The position numbers and the translations under genes are program-made. From positions 21,560,001 to 21,624,000 of the forward strand of contig CM070591.1 in the NCBI GenBank assembly GCA_036346355.1: a DNA stretch of 64,000 nucleotides. The letters run 5' to 3'. The notes below the pieces were generated by a model. The model had not been told where the DNA came from, did no database searches, and saw nothing but the letters and a program-made list of their open reading frames with translations. The DNA is from Rhipidocladum racemiflorum. Taxonomy: Eukaryota; Streptophyta; Magnoliopsida; Poales; Poaceae. This document shows, piece after piece, positions 23,678-36,500 of the stretch (within the stretch, counting starts at the first letter, position 1; each line of letters opens with the position of its first letter).

Positions 23678-24194
23678 TGTCACGGTCCCGAATTCGAATT
23701 CGATTCTAGCGGCTAAGTTTCGCATCAATTAAGTTTTAGACGCTCTTAAGGTCAATTCCCGGCTTCAGTTAATGTCCTAAACTGCCACTTAGGAGTATCC
23801 CAAGCTTAATCAAAAGTTTAGAGCTAGAAAATCTTTAGATGACAAATGTGAGTTTCATCAAAGTCTAGAGCCTCGCAATTGGAGATGTATAATGACCTAG
23901 AATGTGCATGTTGGTTGGTTACAAACTAGAAACTTTTCTCTATGCAATGGTTGAGCTTTCTTGCCAATCCAACATCAAATGCTAATTTAAAACGTAGCGT
24001 CAAAATTGAATCCATGTGCTAAAATGTTGGGGACTTAACCATGGCATGTAGTATCCTTGTGTGGGTGCTTGTATGTTGGCTAGTGGGCACAAAATATCAG
24101 CCACCAAACCCACAAAATAGCAGCCACCAAACCCACAAAACAGCAAACACTAACTCTACAAAAAAAAAAACAGCAAACACCACACTTCTCCCAA
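23678..24194 (+). repeat. G2 3' LTR, piece 1
   Basis: Begins TGTCACGGTCCCGAATTC directly after the polypurine tract. It ends with CCCAA at 24190-24194, the left duplication of the nested solo LTR. Non-coding. Confidence 0.85.
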
Positions 24195-27100
24195 TGTCGG
24201 GACCCCGAATTTGCAAATCCGGACCCTCTGTGTATTCAGCACTAGTCCAGGAACGCGCTAGTGCACACAGTCTTAACATCGGTAAATATCACAATCATAC
24301 CAATCGATATTATCAAAGTACTTTATTTAAATAACCAAACAGGTTACTTGACCTTATGGTCCAGTTACAAATATATGCCTCGCAAGGCAAAACTTATTAA
24401 AAGAGAGATAATAGCAGCGGAAAATCAAATAACTTCGTGGCGCCATCCAGTATACCACAGTAACCGATCGGCTCGCATCCCTAAGTAGACGGATCCTCTT
24501 GGAATTCCTCCTCCGAAGCTGGCGTAGTCTCCTCTTCAACTGGTGTTGTGTTGAGGCAAGGGTGAGTACTTGGTACTCAGCAAGTCATGCAAGAAATGCA
24601 GGCTAATATACTATATGCATGGCTTGGTACAAAAGAATAGCTCAAGGTATATTTGCAGTAAACAGCATTTGAAAAAGTAATATAAGTAGATTCGAAAGCA
24701 GTAAAAATAGGTAAAGCATAAATAACTTTTCAAGAGGTTTAATAAACATTCTTCCCCATCCTAAACCACATTTCCATCATCTTCATTATTAAACCAACCC
24801 AACTTTTCAAATCCAAGTTATTTTCAGAAAGTCTAACCCTTGACTGTAATCCCCGAGCATTGTCCAGTACCGTGGACTCGGCTATTCAAATAGATTCTAC
24901 ACTCTGCAGAGGTTATGCACTTTACCCACAAGATACAAGAAACACCACAAAGGCGAAGTTCCCAGTAACAAAGCCTTTCTAAGCCTCAAACAACACAGTG
25001 GTCCTCTCCTGCTCAGGTGCTCTACACCATCCCTTCCCTTAGCCAAGGCGAAGTATGGGACCAACACACCGTTAGATGGGTATCTCGGCCACAGCCACGA
25101 TACGCTCCCGCACAATCACACAAACGGTGTAATTGACACCCTGAGGCTCCACAAGTGAGTCCTTAGCGACTTAGTCAACTAGGGCCGTCCCATTCCAGCC
25201 ATGTGGTTGCAAGTATGACCAGTTCAAAGGCTTGCAAGGTTAAGTCCTTAGAGTGACCAGGGCAAGACTACCCGAAAAACCAAATCAACACTCCCAATGC
25301 CACAATCGCCCACCTGATTACTCTTGCCACATGCCCTGGCCGAAATCGCTTATCAAACCCCGCTTGATTACCATGCACCACGTGCCATCAACATCACATG
25401 ATACTTTTCCAAAACAGGTTCAATATATCATTAAGTCAATATTAACATTTGATTGTCAAAAATCATGTAATGAGAACGTAGTAGGTCTAAGCAGTATACT
25501 ACAACGGTCTAAACCCATGTTGGCAATTTAATAATGTCCAACTAGTAAACCACAACTAGGGTGACAAAGGGTCATGGCACATACTTAAGTAATCAAGGTG
25601 TCATATAGCAAATTGGTATTTATCTAACCCCCAGGTTTAAACAAAGTGTTTTTCTAATTGAACTAGCATGCAATAGTTTAAATCAAAATAGATTTCGAAA
25701 TAGGATCAACATGGTCAAAGCACAACTTGCCTTCAAAAAGTACTTACTCTTGGTCTTGAGTTGGATCCTGAGTCAACACTTCTCCTTCGAATCCTTCCGG
25801 CACTTCAACGTCTACTCGTAAAGCGTGCAAATAGCAAATACACAAATAAACAATAGGCAAAAACATCCCAAAACTCCAAATAAAATCCAAAAACAGAGAG
25901 AACATAATTTTCTGGATTTTTAGGAACTGGAATCGTTCAAATTCGGAGTTAAAACGCAAAAGTTATGATTTATTAAAGTTTAAATAATCAATTAAATAAT
26001 ATTACAGAGAAAAACTTTAGTCCAAAAATTAAATAAAATTCATATTTGAGTAGATCTGAATTTTATACAAATTTAGAAATTTGAATCACTCAAATCGGAG
26101 TTGAAACGCAAAAGTTATAAGCGTTTGAAGTTTGAATCTAAATTTGAATCAATATTTCGAATTAATAAATCATTTTCTTTTTCGGAAATTAATTATTGCG
26201 TCGGCATGGACACGTGTCAGCTCTGATTGGGTGGTGGCGTCGGTAGGCTCATGGGCTTGGTCCACGGTTTGGCTCGGTCCACCGTGGACTCGGTCCACGA
26301 CTCCACGTGAGACTGACAGGTGGGACCACTCGGGTGACGTCATCGCTGACGTCAGCGGGGACTCAGCCCACGGTGCTAACATGTGGGACCCACTGTGACG
26401 TCATGGGTGACGTCAGCGCTTGGCTGGATTAGCCACTGACATGCGGGCCCTCTGACACGCGCGGGCCGCGTGTCGGCGTCTACCTGCCGCAGCGTGGTGG
26501 GCGGCCCGACATGGCGGTCGACTTCCCGCCACGTGGCGTGATCTTGCCCGTTGGTTTGAGAATCAGCGGCGCGGATTAAATCTAGCGTAGTGCTTTGGAA
26601 AAACAACTCCACGATCCAGGCCGCTCGATCTTGATCGGACGGTCAAGATCCAATCTAACCTGGTGCGATTCTAGCTACGTGGCACAATCTAAGCCGTTGG
26701 ATCTAGATCCGACGGTTGAAAATAGATCCGAGAGGTTGCACGTGAGATCTCACCGCGGTGTGGCGTGGCGCGATCTCGAGCCCTTGATTCTCGATCGGAC
26801 GGCTAGCGTAGCTCGCGACGGCGATGGCGACGCGGCGGAGCGAAGGCCACCGGAGACGAAGACGACGACGAGTCCAACGGCGCTTCGGGGCTTCTCCGGC
26901 GAGGTGAGGGGTACTCCCGAACGCGTCTCGTCTCGGGGACTCCGGATCTGGGCTTGATGACGACGGAGGACGACGGACGGCGGCGATATCGGCGTTAATC
27001 GCGGCGAACGGAATTCCAACTCCGGCGAGCTCGTGCGGGCAAAGCAGCGGCTCGGCGAGATGGCTTGGGGCACGCAGTGCGCCGCGGAAGTCTAGGTCAC

Positions 27101-27758
27101 GACCGTGGTGGCGGCGCATTAAATAGGGGTCTCGGCGTCAGTGAAACGCACGGAGACCGAGGTCGGCTACGCTGACGGCGGAGTCCGTGGCGGCACGGAG
27201 AGGCGACGTGGCGCGCAATGTGAGCCGTTGGATCTCGATCCAACGGCCGCGTGAGTTGGACTCGGTCCGGCTCGGCCGGGCCTGGCTCGGTCGGACTCGG
27301 GTTCGGTGGCGTGGCGCAATCACAACCGCTGGATCTTGATCCAAGGGTCGTGTGGCTAGGGTTCTGACGAGCGGGTTCGGCTCGACCACGTGGCTCAGTC
27401 GGACTCGAACTCGAGTCCGACTCGGGCTCGATCGGGTGAACAAGACAAACCCACTCGCATTTTCCAGCGATTTAATATTTAAAATAATTCCCAGTAATTC
27501 ATTTAATTCATTAAAAATAGCAAAAGACTCAGAAAAATTCCAGAAAAATTCTGGAAAATATTTTGGATCATTTTGGACTCAATTAAAATATTTTCAACAA
27601 AATTTTATTTGCAAAATTAAATTCTTTAATTATTTCAAAATGGAATAAATTCAAATAAATCCCAAATAAATCCAAATAAATTCCAGAAAATTCCAAAAAT
27701 TCACCAAAGTGCCAAATCACACATGAATTCAAGGAAAGCAAAATTTTGGGGTGTTACA
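24195..27758 (-). repeat. Solo LTR of G1 family with perfect duplication CCCAA
   Basis: Full-length G1-type LTR (3.56 kb) starting TGTCGGGACCCC and ending GGGGTGTTACA on the plus strand. No primer site, gag or pol adjoins it. CCCAA occurs directly before (24190-24194) and after (27761... counted from 27759 as CCCAA), which shows a complete insertion later reduced to one LTR by recombination between its two LTRs. Internal landmarks match the other family LTRs in order. Confidence 0.93.
27118..27125 (-). promoter_or_regulatory. TATA-like box in solo LTR
   Basis: TATTTAAT on the minus strand, at the same place in the LTR as in the other family members. Confidence 0.55.
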
Positions 27759-30261
27759 CCCAACCAGCCCCAAAACTGAATATCCACCATTTTCCCACAA
27801 ACCAAAGCTCACCTAGGAGACTCCTCCCACCCCAGCTCCTCCTAGCACGCCTCCTGCACCTCCTGGGCGAGCTCCCTTGGGGGAGAGCCCTCTCCATTGC
27901 AGCTCCACCAGCTCCTCCATTGCAGCAGCCAACCGAGCTCCCCTCTCCTCCCCCATGGCTCCTCCTTGTGGGACGCTAAGGTGAGCCTCACCATGGCTTG
28001 GATTTAAGTATTCCTTAGGTTTTGGTGTAGATCTTGCAGGTTTGGGACCCTAGGGTTTGGTTAGTTTGGGGAAAAACTTCAGATTTGGGTTTGGAGCAAA
28101 TCCTGATTTTCGAGCATATTTTATAGCCTCTGTTTTTTGTGTTTTTGAGCAAGTTAGAAGCTTCATATCTCTGTCTGGCTGAAGAATTAGTTGTAGATAA
28201 TCAAGTTATATTTCATATCCAACTGGAATCGATCGATTTCGTTAATCCATCTGAAAGTTATGCCATTTTTACTACAGACTGTGTAGAGTTTGGATCAATT
28301 CGGCAGAGCTTCAGTTTTACTTAGTTTTGAGTGGGTTAAACTAATGGATGAGCAATTAGGGGTAGTGGGATGTGTAGGTAAGGTTCTCATGCTCACTTAG
28401 CAACTAGGAACACTCAATTTGGTTAGATGATTAAAAAGTTATGCATATTTGAAGTCTCTTTGCTCAACCTCTGAAAATCGGGCACTGAAATTTTGCTCTC
28501 TGTTCTTGGCTGAACTGGGAGTTGTAGATCATGTTTCTATGTTATTTGCCAAATCTACGTTGTAGGTCTATGTCTTGCGATCATTTAGAGTCCGAAATTA
28601 CTCGATTTGGTTAAGCGGTTAGGAAGTTGCGTCGATTTGTATTCAGATCTGTCCAGAATCTCTGAAATTTGAGGCTGAAAGTTCAACTGTGAATTAGACC
28701 AATTTCTGGGCCGAGTTTGGAGAAAATTTTGCCTATGAACTTGTAGGGAATTTCGTGTATATTTCGAAAATGTATTTGTTTGCTTGATTTGGATGAATTT
28801 AGTGGAAGTTATGCCGGTTTGATGTAGTGCCCAGATTTCTGAAAATTTACACAAAGTCCAATTTCGGTTTTTGCTTTCAATTTTTAGTTTGGGGCTTTTG
28901 GTCCATTCAACAAGTATGTAAATGAGTAGTAAAGGGGTATTATCCTATTTTGGTCAGTTGGGTAGCAATAAGTCAGTTTTTGGGCGTTGTCTCTAGTTTC
29001 AGTTTTCCTTGCTCTAGCTTGAAGTGCATGTTAGAACCATGTCACTAGTTGTGAAATGCAGTGTTGTTGCGCATTCGAAGCTTGCTTTGTTTATGCATTG
29101 ATCAATTCATCCATATGCATATCATTCATCTCATTCATACATATGTGTCGTGTAGCGAACGATCCCGCGGGAGTTGACGCGGCGGCAGCCGACGAGGGTG
29201 CCGTGGGTCAAGAGGGTGAGGTTTCGCAAGGTACACAAGGCAAGCTCCTATGCATATCTAACCCTGTATATCATTTTAATTTGGAGAATAACTTGTTTAT
29301 TCAGTGCTTAAGTATTAGCATTAGGAATTGAACTGTGGGTTAGGTTAGATCCTAATTGCTGCATTTACTCCTTGATGTTGTTAATCCTATCCTTGAAGCT
29401 AGCTTATGGGTAATTAAGTCATATCACGCTTAGCTTTGCTTAGAGGTCGGGATGGGCCGAGTGGTGGAGGGTTCCGCCGCTCGAGATTAAATGTTTATAC
29501 ATGTTGAGCTATGGAAAAATGGTGGCAAATGGTTTTGAGAATGTTAAACTTGTGGGCCGGGCGAGAAGGTTGGTTGTTTGGGTATGGAGATCCAAACGTG
29601 TAGTCTCGTCCGTGCCAATTAAGGACCGAGCCGTAAGGAGGATACGGATTGAGCACCCCCGGTTGGTCACATGCCTGATTATGGTAGGGTAAGCCCTGTT
29701 TTATCTCATGCTTACTCGAAGGACTACGACCTCATGCGGTTGGGCGTGATGATGCGGGCGAGGCCTAGGCCGGCTCTCGAGTGGCCAAGCCGGGCTTGGG
29801 CTACTCGAGAGGGTGCTAGGTTTTCGGACCCATGAGGGTACTTCGGCGAGTAAGTATGGATGGGAGGGGGTTGACATGAGGTTCCTTCGTGCACATGTCG
29901 TGTGATCAATGCTTCCCTGCAGGGTTAATTAAGCGATTCGAATTGCCGAGCTCTCGGATATGAGCAAGCTTGATCTAAACTTTTCCTGCGAGTAAATAAC
30001 TTGAATATGTGGTTCGCCTTTGGGTTTGAGCCTTAATTTGAAAAGTGGTGGTTGCTTTAATTGATGATGATCACAACTCATGCTCGAAGTAGGTGCTGTT
30101 TATAACCGCTTTAAATGTGGTAATCTGATTAGTAAAAGAACCATACAACAAATGTTAAGCTTTCCGCACTTATACCTTATGCCTACTTTTGCTACACCCA
30201 AATGCATCTCCTTTGGAGTCGGTCATATATGGACCCCGGGTAAGACTTGCGAGTACCTTTT
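27759..30261 (+). repeat. G2 3' LTR, piece 2
   Basis: Non-coding. After the duplicated CCCAA it has a C-rich stretch (27820-27960), then AT-rich sequence with a GTGAGC-type intron-like context near 27980, then a region near 29150-29250 of the GAGGGTGAGG type seen in other long chromovirus LTRs. It ends in CTTTT, the left duplication of the next nested element. Small open frames are not supported as genes. Confidence 0.75.
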
Positions 30262-30955
30262 TGTCGACGATTGGAGAACGGGCTCCCGCCGAGCTTACTT
30301 GTTGAACGAGGGATCAACAGAGCCCCTTTCTGTCAAAGGTGTAACGTCGAAGACGTGGGAGATGGTCCACTAGAACAGACATAAACACAAGGATTTTATC
30401 CTGGTTCAGGCCTCTCACGGTTGAGATAATAGCCCTACGTCCAGTCGCCTAGAGGCGTTTCTCTGTATTGGATTTAAGGATACAAATACATGGATCTCGC
30501 AATGGGATGCCCCCCTCCTTGTTGTTGGAGGGGGGGTTAAATACAAGGTATCGTGGTATATACATGGTAACTGCCTCCTAAAATCATGCTAGTTGCCATG
30601 TTGGACGTGTCCTTGATTCTCGCCATATTTGAATTCCTGGTGTAACTTCCCTGGATCTTTGGCTAAATAACCACCACTTTCCTGTTTTATTGGTTGACCA
30701 CGTCCTTCGGCGATCTCCGAGGGTCCCTTTGGTCCTAGTTCGACCGCCCTGTAGCCTCGTCGAGCACGTTTGTTCGTGCGCGTCTTTAAAGCTCGTAGCC
30801 GAGCACTTTTTGCCAAGGCATAGCGGGTATGCCCGTGTCCGAGCATGGGGGTGCTCGGGACCCATCCTCGGGTACCGCGTCCGAGGATGTTTATGGTCGG
30901 TGAGTGCATGATCGTCGGGGCAGAATAGTCCTTATGAATATCCCAATCCCCGACA
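30262..30955 (-). repeat. 3' LTR of non-autonomous element
   Basis: TGTCGACGATTGG...CCCCGACA on the plus strand, TG...CA bounded. The adjoining internal DNA reads GCCTCGGGGACTAGC on the minus strand, a weak polypurine-type tract. Confidence 0.95.
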
Positions 30956-31715
30956 GCTAGTCCCCGAGGCTCAAGTGAGATGGGTCATCTCCTTGAGACT
31001 GAGAAGTTCAAGGAGGGATTGAATTCTTGATGGTGGAGCACTTAACTCAGCATCTGGTCATGAAACGACCAGGAAAAGGAACTGATAGATGAGGCAGGCT
31101 CATACTATCACATCCCGAGCGAACCATGCTCGGGGAAAAGGGTCGGCACGAGCTGCACCGAGCGGGAAAAATAAAATGCGATCGAAACTCGTCCCGAGCA
31201 TGGATCAGAGGTCCAGGGATGCTAGGCATGGATCAGACGCCTAGCAAAAGGGTAACTAGCGATGCTGAACAAACACATCTTTGCCGCATCCCATGCACGG
31301 ATCAAAGTACAGTGGGAACTAGACATGAATCGATGTCTAGGCAACTAGCGGTGCGGCGGACTCACACCGCCGCATCCCAAGCATGGATCAAATGCCTAGG
31401 GAAAGATAACTAGCAGATCAGAACAAACACATGCTGCCGCATCCCATACACGGATCAGGTGCACAGGGGAACTAGACATGGATCAGATGTCTAGGCAACT
31501 AGCAGATAGCGAGCGGACTCACACTGCTGCATCCCAAGCATTGGTCAAATGCTCGAGGAACTGACAGACGAGACCAGCTCGAGCTGCCGCATCCTGGACA
31601 TGGACCAGATGTCCAGGGAAAGAAACTGGTAGACCTGTGCTCAAACGCAGTGCACTCTTGGCCCAGAACAAGAAAAGTCCCCAAACGCGATGCTCGTTTG
31701 GAGGAATTTAGGTGC
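30956..31715. other. Internal non-coding DNA of non-autonomous element
   Basis: Contains dispersed degenerate repeats of CATGGATCAGA...CTAGG...AACTAG type (about 31190-31640), roughly 60-110 bp apart. No protein of any retrotransposon family is visible on either strand. Confidence 0.7.
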
Positions 31716-32241
31716 GTCCCCGAGCGAATAACGTGCTCGAAGGAAGAGACTCGCGCCCGAGCGAAGTGCGTGCTCGGAGGAAGAAACTCGCGCCCGAGCG
31801 AAGTGCGTGCTCGGCGCGGAACGGGATCAGTCCCCGAGCGAAGCGCGTGCTCGGAGGAAGAGACTCGCGCCCGAGCGAAGTGCGTGCTCGGCAAGAGACT
31901 CGCGCCCGAGCGAAGTGCGTGCTCGGCGCGGAACGGGATCAGTCCCCGAGCGAAGTGCGTGCTCGGAGGAAGAGACTCGCGCCCGAGCGAAGTGCGTGCT
32001 CGGCGCGAGCGAAACGATCCGAGCGAAGTGCGTGCTCGGAGGAAGAGACTCGCGCCCGAGCGAAGTGCGTGCTCGGCGCGGAACGGGATCAGTCCCCGAG
32101 CGAAGTGCGTGCTCGGAGGAAGAGACTCGCGCCCGAGCGAAGTGCGTGCTCGGCGCGGAACGGGATCAGTCCCCGAGCGAAGTGCGTGCTCGGAGGAAGA
32201 GACTCGCGCCCGAGCGAAGTGCGTGCTCGGCGCGGAACGGG
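31716..32241. repeat. 77-bp tandem repeat, stop-free in several frames
   Basis: Units repeat every 77 bp where intact (for example 32041, 32118, 32195), some truncated. Each unit carries two copies of CGAGCGAAGTGCGTGCTCGG, spaced by GAGGAAGAGACTCGCGCC or GCGGAACGGGATCAGT. As 77 is not a multiple of three, all three plus frames cycle through the repeat without stops and give overlapping open frames of about 180-200 codons. These are artefacts of the repeat. Confidence 0.92.
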
Positions 32242-32375
32242 AACAACCCTTCTAAGCACAGTTTGATTGAGGTAAAGAAATCTTACATACCTTTCCTCAT
32301 CATAATTTGTGCAGTATTGGTCGTCAGATGTGGAAGATGACGCCTTCGGGATTCCTTTGGCAAAGAATTCGTCGA

Positions 32376-32393
32376 TCCCCACGGACGGCGCCA
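32376..32393 (-). other. Primer binding site, tRNA-Asp type
   Basis: TGGCGCCGTCCGTGGGGA on the minus strand, two bases inside the 5' LTR. The first nine bases match the complement of plant tRNA-Asp exactly and the rest closely; this site type is common in grass gypsy elements. Confidence 0.8.
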
Positions 32394-32395
32394 GC

Positions 32396-33089
32396 TGTCG
32401 ACGATTGGAGAACGGGCTCCCGCCGAGCTTACTTGTTGAACGAGGGATCAACAGAGCCCCTTTCTGTCAAAGGTGTAACGTCGAAGACGTGGGAGATGGT
32501 CCACTAGAACAGACATAAACACAAGGATTTTATCCTGGTTCAGGCCTCTCACGGTTGAGATAATAGCCCTACGTCCAGTCGCCTAGAGGCGTTTCTCTGT
32601 ATTGGATTTAAGGATACAAATACATGGATCTCGCAATGGGATGCCCCCCTCCTTGTTGTTGGAGGGGGGGTTAAATACAAGGTATCGTGGTATATACATG
32701 GTAACTGCCTCCTAAAATCATGCTAGTTGCCATGTTGGACGTGTCCTTGATTCTCGCCATATTTGAATTCCTGGTGTAACTTCCCTGGATCTTTGGCTAA
32801 ATAACCACCACTTTCCTGTTTTATTGGTTGACCACGTCCTTCGGCGATCTCCGAGGGTCCCTTTGGTCCTGGTTCGACCGCCCTGTAGCCTCGTCGAGCA
32901 CGTTTGTTCGTGCGCGTCTTTAAAGCTCGTAGCCGAGCACTTTTTGCCAAGGCATAGCGGGTATGCCCGTGTCCGAGCATGGGGGTGCTCGGGACCCATC
33001 CTCGGGTACCGCGTCCGAGGATGTTTATGGTCGGTGAGTGCATGATCGTCGGGGCAGAATAGTCCTTATGAATATCCCAATCCCCGACA
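32396..33089 (-). repeat. 5' LTR of non-autonomous element
   Basis: Same 694-bp sequence as the left LTR apart from one base. A TATTTAA box on the minus strand lies in the GGGGGGTTAAATAC context about 400 bp in. Confidence 0.95.
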
Positions 33090-33556
33090 CTTTTGTACTC
33101 AGGCTTTTGCTTTGTTGTTTTGCAGGTGAGGAGTTGGGCAGTTGTGAGTTCTGCCCGTACTGCCTCTCGGTGTCCGGGCGGGGCACCGAGTAGAGGCTGT
33201 TTAGCGCGTCGCGCACGTCCGGGAGTGTTTAGGGACAGAACACTTCCAGAGAGGCTTAAATTTTTGTTGTTGTGGATGAGTTCTCTTTTGTTGTGTAATT
33301 AGTTCGTCCACACTTGTGTCGCTTTCGGTTCTATACCTTTCTGTTGTCGAGTTAGATGTTTAACTCTGTCTTGTGGTTGAGTACTTAGAACTACTTCTGA
33401 TGTTGGATTACGGTTGTGATATATATATCAACTGCTGTTTCCTTGTCTGCTGAGTGGATGTTCGTAGTTTGCAAAAAGGTCATTCCGAATTTTCGTAGAA
33501 TTTTGGGTCTTAGTGTTTCTCGTGTTCGGATTGGGTTGGTGTTTGGTTTTTGTGTT
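33090..33556 (+). repeat. G2 3' LTR, piece 3
   Basis: After the duplicated CTTTT the LTR resumes (TACTCAGGCTTTTGC). It is non-coding and T-rich, and ends GTGTT at 33552-33556, the left target site of the tandem element. Confidence 0.75.
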
Positions 33557-36500
33557 TGTAACACCCCAAAATTTTACTTTTCCTAAACTCATGTGTGATT
33601 TGGCACTTTGGTGAATTTTTGGAATTTTCTGGAATTTATTTGGATTTATTTGGAATTTATTTGAATTTATTCCATTTTGAAATAACTAAAGAATTTAATT
33701 TTGCAAATAAAATTTTGTTGGAAATATTTTATTTGAGTCCAAAATGATCCAAAGTATTTTCCAGAATTTTTCTGGAATTTTTCTGAGTCATTTGCTATTT
33801 TTAATGAATTAAATGAATTACTAGGAATTATTTTAAATATTAAATCATTTGGAAAATCAAACTCGGTCAAATCTTGTTCATCCGACCGAGCCCGAGTCGG
33901 ACTCGTGTTCGAGTCCGACCGAAGCCACGTGACTCGACCGAACCCACTCCTAACCCTAATCAATCCCAACCGTTGGATCAAGATCCAATCTACCGAGATC
34001 CGCCGACCGACCGAGCCAGATCCGCCCGGATCCGATCGCGCCCGTCGATCGGGGCCGTTGATCGCGCCACGTGGGCGGCTGCGATTGCGTCGTCTCCGCC
34101 GAGTCCGAGCCGGACTCGCCGGTGAAGCGCCGCCGTGGCCGACTAGGGTTCCGCCCGAGCACGCCTCCGGCTATTTAATGCCCGGATCGCACCGAGGATC
34201 GCCATCCCACGCCGGTCCGAAACCTAGCTCACGCCGCTAGGATCCCCACCGTCTCGCTGCTATTGCTCGCCGGAGTTGGTAAAGCACTCGCCATGATTTC
34301 GCGCCGCTTCGCCACCGTCGCCATCCTCCGCCGACGTTGACCCCAGATCCAGATCCCTTGCGTCAAGGCGCACCGTGCCTACCATCCACTTCGCCGGAGA
34401 GGCCTGCAGCGGCCGTCCGGGCGTGTCATCGCCATCGACTCCGGCGCCAGCCCGCCGCCGCATCGTGCCGTCGCCGAAGCTATCTCGGCCGTCCGATCAA
34501 GATCGCACGATCCAGATCTTGCCACGTCATCGCCGCGGTGAGGTTTCGTTACGATCTCTAGATCCAATCTCAACCATTGGATCTAAATCCAACGGTCCCG
34601 GATTAACTGTTCACCCCAAACGCGTAACACGAGATCAATGCGGGCCGTTGATTTTCAAATCAACGGCCTAGATCTAGCCACGTGGCCAGAAGGCCAACCG
34701 CCATGATCGGCCAGCGCGGCCGAGGAGAACGTGTCTACGACACGCCGGGCCCGCATGTCGGCCGGCCAGCCAAATCGCACCATGACGTCACGATGACGCC
34801 ATGGCGGCGCCCGCATGTCGCTGGTCGCCCCTGCGGCGCCGACGCCAAGAATGACGCTACAAAGGACTCCCACTGCCGCCACCTGGCTGAGCCTCATGGA
34901 CGTCCGCAGTGACGTCACCCGAGGGGACCCACATGTTAGTGACCTGAACCGTGGACCAGGTCCACGGTGGACCCGAGCCGAGCGTGGACCGAGTCCATGG
35001 ACCGGCTGACGTCAGCCGACCAATCAGGAGCTGACACGTGTCCTTGCTGACGCAATAATTAATTTCCGAAAAAGAAAATGATTTATTAATTCGAATAATG
35101 ATTTCAAATTTAGATTCAAACTTCAAACGCTTATAACTTTTGCGTTTCAACTCCGATTTGAGTGATTCAAATTTCTAAATTTGTATAAAATTAAGATCTA
35201 CCTAAATATAAATTTTATTTAATTTTTGGACTAAAGTTTTTCTCTGCAAAATTATTTAATTGATTATTTAAACTTTAAATAATCATAACTTTTATGCTTT
35301 AACTCCAAATTTGGCGATTCCAGTTTCTAAAAATCCAGAAAATTATGTTCTCTCTGTTTATGGATTTTATTTGGAGTTTTGGGATCTTTTGCCTAGTGTT
35401 TATTTGTGTATTTGCTATTTGCACGCTTTACGAGTAGACGTTGAAGTGCCTGGGAAGGATTCGAAGGAGAAGTGTTGACTCAGGATCCAACTCAAGACCA
35501 AGAACAAGTACTTTTTGAAGGCAAGTTGTGCTTTGACCATGTTGATCCTCTTTCGAAATCTATTTTGATTTAAACTATTGCATGCTAGTTCAATTAGAAA
35601 GATACTTTGTTTAAGCATGGGGTTAGATAAATACCAATTTGCTATATGACACCTTGATTATCTAAGTATGTGCCATGACCCTTTGTCACCCTAGTTGTGG
35701 TTTACTAGTTGGACATTATTAAATTGCCAACATGGGTTTAGACCGTTGTAGTATCTTTGCTTAGACACACTTTCGTGCTCATGACATGATTTTGGACAAT
35801 CAAATGCTAATATGGACTTAATGATATATTGAACCTGTTTTGGAAAAAGTATCATGTGATGTTGATGGCACGTGGTGCATGGTAATCAAGCGGGGTTTGA
35901 TAAACGATTTCGGCCAGGGCATGTGGCAAGAGTAATCAGTGGGCCGATTGTGGCGTTAGGAATGTTGATTTGGTTTTTCGGGTAGTCTTGCCCTGGTCAC
36001 TCTAAGGACTTAACCTTGCAAGCCTTTGAACTGGTCATACTTGCAACCACATGGTGGAATGGGACGGCCCTAGTTGACTAAGTCGCTAAGGACTCACTTG
36101 TGGAGCCTCAGGGTGTCGATTACACCGTTTGTGTGATTGTGCAGGGGCGTATCGTGGGTGTGGCCAGTACCCATCTAACGGTGTGTTGGTCCCATACTTC
36201 GCCTTGGCTAAGGGAAGGGATGGTGTGAAACCTGACAGGAGAGGACCACTGTGTTGTTTGAGGCTTAGAAAGGCTTTGTTACGGGAACTCGCCTTTGTGG
36301 TGTTTGACTGTATCTTGTGGGTAAAGTGCATAACCTCTGCAGAGTTGAGAATCTATTTAAATAGCCGAGTCCACGGTACTGGACAATGCTCGGGAATTAC
36401 AGTCAAGGGTTAGATTTTCTGAAAATAAACTTGGATTTGAAAAGTTGGGTTGGTTTAACAAGGAAGATGATGGAAATATGGTTTAGGATGGGAAAAATGT

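Larger units (their letters stand above)
30262..33089 (-). mobile_element. Young non-autonomous LTR retrotransposon, duplication CTTTT
   Basis: Two direct LTRs of 694 bp flank 1440 bp of internal DNA that encodes no retrotransposon protein. CTTTT stands at 30257-30261 and again at 33090-33094. A tRNA-Asp-type primer site next to the right LTR sets the orientation as minus. The LTRs differ at one base that I can find (30737 A, 32871 G), so the insertion is recent. It must have been moved by enzymes of another element. Confidence 0.95.

Noticed and set aside
30584..30909. Frames of 93-106 codons repeated at 32718-33043
   Set aside because: They appear twice because they lie in the two identical LTRs of the non-autonomous element; no coding evidence.
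31716..32241. Regularly spaced repeats resembling a CRISPR array
   Set aside because: Both the repeat and the spacer are repeated, there are no unique spacers, and the context is a plant LTR element.
31650..32340. Three overlapping plus-strand open frames of 177-201 codons
   Set aside because: They are the same 77-bp repeat read in three frames, without start context or recognisable protein; they lie inside a non-autonomous element.
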